Position numbers and translations under genes: made by a program
Assembly: GCF_014648595.1 (NCBI RefSeq)
Contig: NZ_BMRK01000003.1
Location: 364,188-414,845 of the forward strand
Length of the DNA stretch: 50,658 bases
DNA from: Nocardioides luteus
Lineage (GTDB): Bacteria > Actinomycetota > Actinomycetes > Propionibacteriales > Nocardioidaceae
Direction: 5' to 3'
In this document: one piece after another, positions 40,459 to 47,987 of the stretch
Layout of the letters: every line of letters begins with the position of its first letter
Numbering within the stretch: the stretch's first letter is position 1
The notes under the pieces: generated by a model
Seen by the model: only the letters and a program-made list of their open reading frames with translations
What the model was told of the DNA's origin: nothing
Databases searched by the model: none

Positions 40459-41289
40459 GTGAATCCGGGAGCGTTCGAAGCCGTCGACGAACGTCTCGTC
40501 TCCACCCTCGACGATCTGCTCGCCCAGCAGTCGCTCGAGCCCGGCATCGTCGTCGACGCGCTGTTCAACCGGCTGGTCACCGCGGTGCTGAGCGTCCCGG
40601 CGCCGGCTGCCGAGGCGGTGCTGGCCGCGCTGCCGTCCTCACACCCGCCGGCGGCCTTCCGCTCCGTGGCGTCCACCGGGGAGCACGCGCTCGAGCGCGT
40701 CTGGGCCGAGCGGATCGCGCGCTCCCCGGACCCGGCTGTGACCTTCGCCGGCTTCCCCTACCGCGAGAACTACCGGCTCCTGGTCGAGATGGAGCTGCAG
40801 GCGGTACGCCGCCAGGGCACCGAGCCGCGACAGGTGCTGCTCCTCGGGTCGGGGCCGCTGCCGCTGACCGCGCTCTGCCTCGCTGACCTCGGCGTCGCGG
40901 TGCACTGCGTCGACCATGATGCCGACGCGATCCGGCTCTCCTCTTCGGCTTTCGGGCGGCTCGGCGTCGGTGGCATCACCTTCGAGCACGCCGAGGCCGC
41001 CGACGCCCGGCCGCCGGGCCCTGTCGACGTCGTGCTCCTGGCCGGCCTGGTCGGCGCCGACGATGCCGCCAAGGCCGCGGTGCTGGCCAGGGCGGTCACC
41101 CACCTCGCCCCGGGCGGACTCGTCCTGGCACGGAGCGCCCGGGGGCTGCGTACGTTGCTCTATCCGCAGGTGGGCCCGGCAGCGCTGGCCGGTCTGACGG
41201 TCCTCGCCGAGGCAGACCCCGAGGTCGACGCGCCCGGGACGGACGTGATCAACAGCGCGATCCTCGCCCGCCCGGCCGAATACACCTAG
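40459..41289 (+). CDS. Nicotianamine synthase-like protein
   Basis: 276 aa, SAM-binding Rossmann domain of the NAS/CntL family. The marks are FPYRENYRLLVEMELQAV (about 98-115), LLLGSGPLPLTALCLADLG (about 126-144, the NAS form of the SAM loop) and HCVDHDADAI. This family transfers aminobutyrate groups from SAM to make nicotianamine or opine metallophores; length fits CntL (about 270). No opine dehydrogenase or metallophore transporter is adjacent. GTG start at 40459. 3' end shares CTAG with the convergent LLM gene. Confidence 0.8.
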   Translation: MNPGAFEAVDERLVSTLDDLLAQQSLEPGIVVDALFNRLVTAVLSVPAPAAEAVLAALPSSHPPAAFRSVASTGEHALERVWAERIARSPDPAVTFAGFPYRENYRLLVEMELQAVRRQGTEPRQVLLLGSGPLPLTALCLADLGVAVHCVDHDADAIRLSSSAFGRLGVGGITFEHAEAADARPPGPVDVVLLAGLVGADDAAKAAVLARAVTHLAPGGLVLARSARGLRTLLYPQVGPAALAGLTVLAEADPEVDAPGTDVINSAILARPAEYT

Positions 41290-42173
41290 AGCGCGGGGTC
41301 GATGACCTCGGCCTTGAGCTGCGCCGCGCGCTCGATGCGCTGGTCGCCGGTGGCACCGAGGAAGCGGGTCGGCAGGATGAACTCGTCGAACCCCTTCTCG
41401 ACGTAGCGGCCGATCAGGTCCTGCAGCTCGCTGACCGAGCCGGTCTGCGTCATGCCGGACGGGCCCGGGTTGTCGCCGTCGAGGTCCAGGTTGAGGTTGA
41501 CGGTCGTCCGCATGGTCGCGGGGTCACGACCCACCTGCTCACAGGCCTCCAGCAGCTTGGCCCGCACCGCGCCGGCGCTCTCGGGCGTGCCCCAGGTGTT
41601 CCACTCGTCGGCGTGGCGCGCCACGACGCGGAGCATCCGCGGACCCTTGGCGCCGACCAGGATCGGCAGCGGCGAGGCGACCGGCTTCGGCTCGCACGGA
41701 GCGTCGGTGAGCTGGAAGTGGGTGCCCTCGAAGGTGGTGCGCGGCTTGTCGAGCAGCGACCGGGTGACCTCGATCGCCTCCTCGAACCGGTCGACGAGCA
41801 CCTTCGCGCTCGGCAGCTCGACCCCGTAGGCCCGGTGCTCGTTGATCTGCCACCCGGCACCCATCCCCAGCACGAAGCGCCCACCGGCGATGTGGTCGAT
41901 CGTCGCGGACCGGTTCGCGAGCAGCGCCGGGTGGTGGAAGGTCGTCGGGGAGACCAGGGGCCCGATGCGTACGTTCTGGGTGGTCGCGGCCAGCGCCGGC
42001 AGGATCCCCCAGACCTCGTGCATCGGCCCGTCGTCGATCTGCTCGGTGCCGGTGTTGGGCATGTAGTGGTCGGCGACCCACACGCCGAACCAGCCGGCCT
42101 GGTCAGCAGCCTGCGCCTCGGCGAGGATGTCAGCGGTGGGATAGACGAGGTTGGGCCACAGTGAGATCTTCAC
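41286..42173 (-). CDS. LLM-class F420-dependent oxidoreductase
   Basis: 295 aa TIM barrel. The N terminus (ISLWPNLVYPTADILAEAQAADQAGWFGVWVADH) and TIDHIAGGRFVLGMGAGWQINEH are typical of actinobacterial F420-dependent LLM enzymes. Reaction unknown. GTG at 42173 is chosen because TAGGTT lies 7 nt upstream (leaderless) and the family begins there; ATG at 42191 is the alternative. Confidence 0.87.
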   Translation of the reverse strand: MKISLWPNLVYPTADILAEAQAADQAGWFGVWVADHYMPNTGTEQIDDGPMHEVWGILPALAATTQNVRIGPLVSPTTFHHPALLANRSATIDHIAGGRFVLGMGAGWQINEHRAYGVELPSAKVLVDRFEEAIEVTRSLLDKPRTTFEGTHFQLTDAPCEPKPVASPLPILVGAKGPRMLRVVARHADEWNTWGTPESAGAVRAKLLEACEQVGRDPATMRTTVNLNLDLDGDNPGPSGMTQTGSVSELQDLIGRYVEKGFDEFILPTRFLGATGDQRIERAAQLKAEVIDPAL

Positions 42174-42196
42174 GCTCCCCAACCTACCCATCCTCC

Positions 42197-42239
42197 GGTG
42201 GTCGAGCCTGCCGAGACCGTGGAGCCTGTCGAGACCACC
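42197..42239. repeat. Composite palindromic repeat (GGTGGTCGAGCC family)
   Basis: 43 bp starting GGTGGTCGAGCCTGCCGAGACC and ending GTGGAGCCTGTCGAGACCACC: two partly overlapping copies of the 25-bp palindrome at 42785-42809. Confidence 0.8.
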
Positions 42240-42261
42240 TTCGAAAAAACATTCATCTCGT

Positions 42262-42285
42262 TGTCGATCCCGAGCAGACCTCGTT
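42262..42285 (+). promoter_or_regulatory. Candidate ECF42 promoter
   Basis: TGTCGA at 42262-42267, the reported -35 motif of ECF42 targets, followed by CGTTC at 42282-42286 as a possible -10, 56 nt before the DGPF SD region. Spacing (14 nt) is short, so this is tentative. Confidence 0.45.
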
Positions 42286-42340
42286 CGACCAAGGGGTGAA
42301 CGGGCCGGAGAGCGGCCCGACCGACACAGGAGAAACCGAG

Positions 42341-42769
42341 ATGCCGAAGTACATGCTGATCTGGCGCACCGTCGACGAGGAGAAGCAGAACGCCGCGATG
42401 GCCGAGATCCCCTTCGAGCAGATGCTCGAGAAGATGGGCAAGCTCAACGACGAACTCATCAAGTCGGGCGTGCTCCTCGCCATGGAGGGCCTCGACCCGG
42501 AGGAGCACACCGTCGTCACCTACGCCGACGCCGAGGAGGCACCGGTGGTCACCGACGGTCCCTACGGCGAGACCAAGGAGCTCTTCGGAGGCTTCTACCT
42601 GATCTCCGTCGCCTCCAAGGAGGAGGCCGTCGAGTGGGGCAAGCGCCTCTCCTACTTCCCCGGCTCCGCCGTCGAGATCCGCCGGGTGCCGACGATCGAC
42701 GAGTTCCCGCAGGACAACCCGTGGATCCAGAAGGAGCTCGACTGGCGCACCAAGACCGGCCAGCTCTGA
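42341..42769 (+). CDS. DGPF/YCII-related protein (copy 2)
   Basis: 142 aa. YCII fold with TDGPYGETKELFGGFYLI (about residues 70-87), closer to the classic DGPF motif than copy 1. ATG 42341 has AGGAG with 8-nt spacing. Followed by the ECF42 copy 2 after 56 nt that contain the 25-bp palindromic repeat. Confidence 0.92.
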   Translation: MPKYMLIWRTVDEEKQNAAMAEIPFEQMLEKMGKLNDELIKSGVLLAMEGLDPEEHTVVTYADAEEAPVVTDGPYGETKELFGGFYLISVASKEEAVEWGKRLSYFPGSAVEIRRVPTIDEFPQDNPWIQKELDWRTKTGQL

Positions 42770-42784
42770 CCCGAACCGCCGCCC

Positions 42785-42809
42785 GGTGGTCGAGCCTGTC
42801 GAGACCACC
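42785..42809. repeat. 25-bp palindromic repeat
   Basis: GGTGGTC...GAGCCTGTCGA...GACCACC, with 7-bp perfect arms. It lies between the DGPF and ECF42 genes and could be a partial terminator that lowers sigma expression relative to DGPF. Confidence 0.85.
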
Positions 42810-42825
42810 TCACGAGGAGCATCAG

Positions 42826-44055
42826 ATGAGTGACGCGACGCGCGCCGTCGAGGCGATCTGGCGGATCGAGTCCGCCCGCATCGTCGGCGCGCTCGCGCGC
42901 TATACCGGCGACTTCACCCTCGCCGAGGACTCCGCCCAGGAGGCCCTCGCCGAGGCCCTGGTCGCCTGGCCGCGCGACGGTCAGCCGGCCAACCCGGTCG
43001 GCTGGCTGATGACCACGGCCAAGCGGCGCGCGATCGACACCATCCGCCGCGCCGGTGTCCAGCGGGAGAAGTACGCGGCGATCGCCCACGAGCAGGACGA
43101 GGCGTACGCCGACGACCTGGATGTCGAGCGCATCGACGACGACGTGCTCGCGCTGATGTTCGTCTCCTGCCACCCGGTGCTGTCGAAGGAGGCGCGGGTG
43201 GCGCTCACGCTCCGCGTCGTCGGCGGCCTGAGCAGCGAGGAGATCGCCCGCGCGTTCCTCGTCCCGGTGCCGACCATCCAGGCGCGGATCACCCGAGCCA
43301 AGAAGACGATCGCTGCTGCGAAGGTCCCCTTCGAGGTGCCGCCGCCCGACGAGCGCCGCCAGCGGCTGCCCGGCGTGCTCAACGTCCTCTACCTGATCTT
43401 CACCGAGGGGTCGACCGCCACCTCGGGCGATGACCTGATCCGCACCGATCTCGCGCGTGAGGCACGGAGACTGACCCGAGTGCTGATCGGCGTGCTGCCC
43501 GACGAGCCGGAGGCGTACGGCCTGCTTGCGCTCATGGAGCTGACCGCCTCGCGTTTCCCGGCCCGCACCGACGCTGCCGGCGACCCCGTCCTGCTCGAAG
43601 AGCAGGACCGCACCCGCTGGGACCAGGGTGCCGTACGCCGCGGCCTGGCCGCCCTCGAGCAGGCGACGCCGCGCGGCCTGGGCCCCTATGGCCTGCAGGC
43701 GGCGATCGCCGCCACCCACGCCGTCGCCGACTCGGTCGAGACCACCGACTGGGAGCGGATCATCGTCCTCTACGAGGCACTGGGCCGGATCGCCCCGAAC
43801 CCGATCGTCGACCTCAACCGCGCCGTCGCGGTCGCGATGGCTCACGGACCTCTGCGAGCGCTGGAGCTGGTCGACCGGATCGCCGCGGACAAGCGGCTCG
43901 ACCACACCCATCTCCTCCCGACCGTACGCGGCGAGCTGCTGCGCCGGCTCGGCCGAACCGTCGAGGCGCGTGCCGAGCTGGAGCGGGCTGCGCAGATGTG
44001 CACCAACGAGCGCGAGCGGACAGTCCTACGACAAAAACTCGCTGATCTTCCTTAA
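42826..44055 (+). CDS. ECF42-type RNA polymerase sigma factor (copy 2)
   Basis: 409 aa, same build as copy 1: sigma2 (FTLAEDSAQEALAEALVAWP), sigma4 (TLRVVGGLSSEEIARAFLVPVPTIQARITRAKK, about 125-160) and the helical extension (LYLIFTEGSTATSG; LYEALGRIAPNPIVDLNRAVAVAM). SD GAGGAG before ATG 42826. Encoded in the opposite orientation to copy 1, 4.5 kb away; the two differ enough to suggest separate lineages, not a recent duplication. Confidence 0.93.
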   Translation: MSDATRAVEAIWRIESARIVGALARYTGDFTLAEDSAQEALAEALVAWPRDGQPANPVGWLMTTAKRRAIDTIRRAGVQREKYAAIAHEQDEAYADDLDVERIDDDVLALMFVSCHPVLSKEARVALTLRVVGGLSSEEIARAFLVPVPTIQARITRAKKTIAAAKVPFEVPPPDERRQRLPGVLNVLYLIFTEGSTATSGDDLIRTDLAREARRLTRVLIGVLPDEPEAYGLLALMELTASRFPARTDAAGDPVLLEEQDRTRWDQGAVRRGLAALEQATPRGLGPYGLQAAIAATHAVADSVETTDWERIIVLYEALGRIAPNPIVDLNRAVAVAMAHGPLRALELVDRIAADKRLDHTHLLPTVRGELLRRLGRTVEARAELERAAQMCTNERERTVLRQKLADLP

Positions 44056-44075
44056 AACGGGGTATACCTGCGCTC

Positions 44076-45341
44076 ATGTCACATGCAACGACGCCAGATA
44101 CCTCCGAAACCCCACGTTGGCGGATCCTGGGTCCTGGCCTCGTCGTGGCCGCGACCGGCGTCGGCGCAGCCGACCTGGTCGCGACCCTGATCGCAGGCAG
44201 CAAGTTCGGCTACGCCCTGCTCTGGGCGGTCGTCATCGGCTGTGTCCTGAAGGTGGTCCTGGTCGAGGGCGCCGGGCGCTACAGCCTGGCCACCGGCGAG
44301 ACGATCTTCCAGGGCTGGCGTCGTCTGGGCATCTGGACGACCCTCTACTTCGGCCCCTACATCGTCATCTGGGGCTTCATCTACGGCGCCGCGGCGATGG
44401 CCGGCACCGGCCTGGCCCTGGCGGCGCTCTTCTCGTTCGCCTCGGTGAAGGTCTGGGGCATCCTGTCCGGCCTGATCGGCCTCGCCATCGTGTGGGCCGG
44501 CCGCTACAGCCTCTTCGAGAAGTTCCTCGCCATCCTGGTGGGGATCATGTTCGTCACCATGGTCGCGGCCGCGATCGTCACGCTCCCCAACATCCCGGAG
44601 CTCCTCAAGGGTCTCGCCCCGATCATCCCGGACGGTGCTCTCGTCAACGTGCTCTCCGTCGCCGGCGGCGTCGGCGGCACGATCACCCTGGCGGCCTACG
44701 GCTACTGGCTGCGTGAGAAGGGCTGGCACACCCCGCAGTTCATGCGGGTCATGCGGATCGACAACACCACCGCGTACGTCGTCACCGGCATCTTCGTGAT
44801 CGCCACCCTCATCGTCGGCGCGGAGCTGCTCTACTCGGCCAAGATCGCTGTCGGCACCGGCGACCAGGGCATGCTCGACCTCTCCAAGGTCCTCGCCGAC
44901 CGCTACGGCAACTGGTTCGGCAAGCTCTTCCTGATCGGCTTCTGGGCCGCTGCGATGTCGTCGCTGGTCGGTGTCTGGAACGGTGTCAGCCTGATGTTCG
45001 CCGACTTCATGGGCACCATCCGCGGCAAGGCCGACAAGCCCGAGGCGAAGAGCGGCGGCATCTGGTACCGCGCCTACATCCTCTGGCTCACCTTCCCGCC
45101 GATGATCTGGCTGCTGGTCGCCGACGAGCCCGCCTGGCTGATCCTCATCTACGGCGTCCTCGGCGCCTTCTTCATGCCGTTCCTCGCGGTCACCCTGCTC
45201 TGGCTCCTCAACACCCGGCACACCCCCGCCGAGTGGCGCAGCAAGTGGGTCTCCAACATCGGCCTCGTCATCTGTGCGCTGATCTTCGCCTGGCTCGCCT
45301 TCGACCAGGTACGCACCTCCATCAGCGGCCTCTTCGACTGA
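44076..45341 (+). CDS. Nramp-fold transporter lacking the DPGN metal site
   Basis: 421 aa, 11-12 TM helices. TM1 (ILGPGLVVAATGVGAADLVATLIAGSKFGYALLW) aligns with Nramp TM1, but DPGN reads GAAD. TM6 (AGGVGGTITLAAYGYWLREKGW) lacks the metal-binding Met and the HN pair. Classical Mn/Fe binding is therefore unlikely; Mg-type or organic substrates are possible. -10 TATACC is 7 nt before the ATG (leaderless), so it need not depend on the upstream sigma gene. Confidence 0.85.
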   Translation: MSHATTPDTSETPRWRILGPGLVVAATGVGAADLVATLIAGSKFGYALLWAVVIGCVLKVVLVEGAGRYSLATGETIFQGWRRLGIWTTLYFGPYIVIWGFIYGAAAMAGTGLALAALFSFASVKVWGILSGLIGLAIVWAGRYSLFEKFLAILVGIMFVTMVAAAIVTLPNIPELLKGLAPIIPDGALVNVLSVAGGVGGTITLAAYGYWLREKGWHTPQFMRVMRIDNTTAYVVTGIFVIATLIVGAELLYSAKIAVGTGDQGMLDLSKVLADRYGNWFGKLFLIGFWAAAMSSLVGVWNGVSLMFADFMGTIRGKADKPEAKSGGIWYRAYILWLTFPPMIWLLVADEPAWLILIYGVLGAFFMPFLAVTLLWLLNTRHTPAEWRSKWVSNIGLVICALIFAWLAFDQVRTSISGLFD

Positions 45342-45353
45342 TGTTCGGGCGCC

Positions 45354-45403
45354 GGCGGATCGGCGAGCCAGACTGACCTAGGCCTGCGCCTTGCCGATCC
45401 GCC
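45354..45403. terminator. Convergent terminator
   Basis: GGCGGATCGGC (45354-45364) pairs with GCCGATCCGCC (45393-45403); the right arm is the last coding part of the siderophore-interacting protein gene. Confidence 0.55.
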
Positions 45404-46178
45404 AGTAGCCCGAGAACGTGATCCGCGACTTGGGCACCCCGAGGGAGACGAGGTGGCGGCGCCCCTCGGCGGGGAGCGTGCGCTCGCCGGCGAGGTAGGC
45501 CGAGAGCGTGGCGGGCGCCTCGGGCGTGAACGCCTTCACCGCGGCCAGGGCCGGGGCGCCGGGCTGCTCGCCGGAGTCACCGCGAGCCACCCATCGCACC
45601 TCGACGCCCTCGGGTGCGGTGACGTCCTGGACGTCGGCCATGTCCGGGATCTCGATGATCGCCAGGCCGCGGGCGTCGCGCGGCATGTCGCGGAGGATCC
45701 CGAGGATCGCGGGCAGCGCGGACTCGTCGCCGGCGAGCAGGTGGAACGAGGCGTCGGCGGCGTAGTCGAAGCCGGTGCCCTGGTCCATCAGCACGACCCG
45801 CTCCCCGGGCTGAGCGCCACGAGCCCACGGTCCGGCGATCCCGTCGTCGCCGTGGGCGACGAAGTCGACGTCGATCTCGCCGAGCTCGGGTCGATGCTCC
45901 CGCACGGTGTAGTTGCGCAGCGGCGGTCGGTCGGCGTGCCGCACGTACTTGAGATAGTCGATCGTGCCGAGCTTCTCGGGCACCACGTCGAAGTTGGTGG
46001 CCACACCGCCCGGCCGTGGCAGGAAGAGCCGGAACCACTGGTCGAAGCCGCGTTGCGGGAGGCGGCGGAGGTCGTCGCCGGTCAACGTCAGGCGCACCAT
46101 GTGTGGCGTCACCTGCTTGTTGTGCAGCACCTCGGCGGCGTACAGACCTTTTAGCCTGCGGCCCTCGTTGAATCCCAT
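45378..46178 (-). CDS. Siderophore-interacting FAD protein (SIP/ViuB family)
   Basis: 266 aa ferric-siderophore reductase: FAD-binding beta barrel (MVRLTLTGDDLRRL; RNYTVREHRPELGEIDVDFVAHGDDG, with the RxYTxR flavin motif) and a C-terminal NAD(P)H domain (LLAGDESALPAILGILRDM, about 145-163). Releases iron from imported siderophores in the cytoplasm. SD GGAG, ATG 46178, and a DtxR/IdeR-like box 18 nt upstream. Confidence 0.92.
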   Translation of the reverse strand: MGFNEGRRLKGLYAAEVLHNKQVTPHMVRLTLTGDDLRRLPQRGFDQWFRLFLPRPGGVATNFDVVPEKLGTIDYLKYVRHADRPPLRNYTVREHRPELGEIDVDFVAHGDDGIAGPWARGAQPGERVVLMDQGTGFDYAADASFHLLAGDESALPAILGILRDMPRDARGLAIIEIPDMADVQDVTAPEGVEVRWVARGDSGEQPGAPALAAVKAFTPEAPATLSAYLAGERTLPAEGRRHLVSLGVPKSRITFSGYWRIGKAQA

Positions 46179-46195
46179 GCCCGGCTCCGTCCATC

Positions 46196-46215
46196 AAGTA
46201 AGGGTCACCTTACTT
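46196..46215. promoter_or_regulatory. DtxR/IdeR-like iron box
   Basis: AAGTAAGG-GTCA-CCTTACTT, perfect 8-bp arms, 18 nt upstream of the SIP start. Resembles the iron-repressor operator of actinobacteria; iron control is inferred from this and from the gene's function. Confidence 0.65.
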
Positions 46216-46379
46216 CGCCGAGCGTAGCGCTACGGACCGGGCTGTGCCGAGAGGCGCCCAGAAACTCGTGCGAGCTCGTTCACCACCTGATAATCTCCGG
46301 CAGCCGCCGTAGCGGCATGAACCCGCCGCGGTCCCTCAGCCACGCCTTCAGGCGCCGCCGGCCATAGCCTGGAGCACGA

Positions 46380-47930
46380 ATGATCACCTCCCGCCGTCGG
46401 CTGCGCCTGGGCGCAGCGACCGCCGTCGCCCTGCTGGCGACCCTCGCCCCGGTCACCGCCGCGTCGGCCACCACCGACACGACCGCCCCGAAGATCTCCA
46501 CGACCGCCATCAAGCAGTGGCTCGGTCCCGGCGACATGAAGTGGCGCGGCGCCTTCTGGAGCGCGAACCCGGCCTACTCCTGGTCGAGCTCCGACAACGT
46601 CGGCGTCGCCTCCCACGAGGTCCAGACGTGGATCGGCAGCGGCAAGGGGTCGCGCCTCGGAGCGAGCACCTGGTCGAGCACCGCCAAGTACGCGAAGACC
46701 TACGCAGGCTCCCGGCGGTCGGTACACGTCGAGGTCGGCGAGGGCGAGCAGGCCTGCCAGCGGGTACGCGCCACGGACGCCGCCGGCAACCGCAGCGCCT
46801 GGTCCGGCTGGCGCTGCACCTATGCCCCCTTCGGCGAGGACACCGTCGACGGCGCCTGGGACCCGTCCGCGTTCAGCTTCAAGCTGCGCAAGACCGGCAC
46901 CGCCAACGACCGCATCTCGACCGTGCCGGTCAAGGCCACCGGCGTCCGCATCCGGGTCGCCACCGGCCCCTCGCGAGGCAAGGCGAAGATCCACATCGGC
47001 TCGACCTACCTCGGCACCGTCTCCGCGACCGCGAAGCGGTCCGGCAGCAAGTACGTCACCCTCCGCAGGTCGTCGACGTTGACCGGTCGCATCAAGGTCC
47101 GCGGCATCTCCAACACCCCCAAGTCCTTCCTGGTCACCGGGCTGTGGGCGCTGCGCTCCACCTCGAAGCTGTCCAGCGCGACCATCGGCCATCCGGCCAC
47201 GCCCGCCGAGTACTCCGAGCCCGGTCTGCCGGCACCGGTCGCGTCGTCGGACACGACGAAGCCGCGGATCACGAAGTTCGCCTTCGCTCCCGCGTGGCCG
47301 AGCAAGCGGGCCGGCAACGGCATGTACCGAGCGACTGCGTCGTGGTCCGCGGCCGACAACGTCAAGGTGACCGGCTACCTCTACCAGGAGAAGCGCGCCG
47401 CCGGCGGGACCTCCCACTTCGGCGCCTCCACCACCTACACCACCCAGACCACCCAGACCCGCTGGCCCGACTACGACGGCGACACGATCTGCCTCCGCGC
47501 ACGTGCCCGCGACGCCGCCGGCAACCTCTCCTCGTGGACCGGCTGGAAGTGCTCGGTCGCCCCGATCACCGTCCTGGGCGGCAACTGGGCGAGCGGGGGC
47601 TTCCCCTCGATCGCCGGCTCCGCATGGGTGTACGCCGCGGTCTCCCCGCGCACTTCCGACCAGACGATCGACCGGTTCGCCGCCAAGGCGCTTCGCCTCA
47701 AGGTGCGCACGGGCCCGACCCGGGGCAAGGCCAAGATCTACGTCGGTGGCACCCACTTCGGCACCGTCAACACCTACGCGAAGAAGAACGGCTCGAAGTG
47801 GGTCGTGGTCCGCCACAAGCGCGAGGTGCGCGGCCGCATCCGCGTCGTCGCAAAGACCAAGAAGGTCTACGTCGGCCCCGTCTACGTCATCAAGGACGTC
47901 TCGAAGGCGGTCCGCACCGAGATCGGCTGA
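46380..47930 (+). CDS. Secreted protein with two tandem beta-rich units
   Basis: 516 aa. Sec signal at 1-30 (RRRLRLGAATAVALLATLAPVTAASA). Two homologous units of about 230 residues follow, each an Ig/FN3-like part with DTTxPKI...SWSSSDNVGV / SWSAADNVKV and CxRxRAxDAAGNxSxWxGWxC, then a part with VRIRVATGPSRGKAKIHIGSTYLGTV / LRLKVRTGPTRGKAKIYVGGTHFGTV. A Cys pair in each first part may form a disulfide. No catalytic motif; an adhesive or carbohydrate-binding cell-surface role is possible. Divergent from the SIP gene. TAGCCT 9 nt before the ATG. Confidence 0.8.
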   Translation: MITSRRRLRLGAATAVALLATLAPVTAASATTDTTAPKISTTAIKQWLGPGDMKWRGAFWSANPAYSWSSSDNVGVASHEVQTWIGSGKGSRLGASTWSSTAKYAKTYAGSRRSVHVEVGEGEQACQRVRATDAAGNRSAWSGWRCTYAPFGEDTVDGAWDPSAFSFKLRKTGTANDRISTVPVKATGVRIRVATGPSRGKAKIHIGSTYLGTVSATAKRSGSKYVTLRRSSTLTGRIKVRGISNTPKSFLVTGLWALRSTSKLSSATIGHPATPAEYSEPGLPAPVASSDTTKPRITKFAFAPAWPSKRAGNGMYRATASWSAADNVKVTGYLYQEKRAAGGTSHFGASTTYTTQTTQTRWPDYDGDTICLRARARDAAGNLSSWTGWKCSVAPITVLGGNWASGGFPSIAGSAWVYAAVSPRTSDQTIDRFAAKALRLKVRTGPTRGKAKIYVGGTHFGTVNTYAKKNGSKWVVVRHKREVRGRIRVVAKTKKVYVGPVYVIKDVSKAVRTEIG

Positions 47931-47942
47931 GATCCCGACCCA

Positions 47943-47971
47943 CACCCCGGAGCGACTGCTGTTGCGGGGTG
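47943..47971 (+). terminator. Weak hairpin after the secreted-protein gene
   Basis: CACCCCG (47943-47949) / CGGGGTG (47965-47971), 7 bp. Confidence 0.4.
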
Positions 47972-47987
47972 GGAGGATCCTGAGGTC

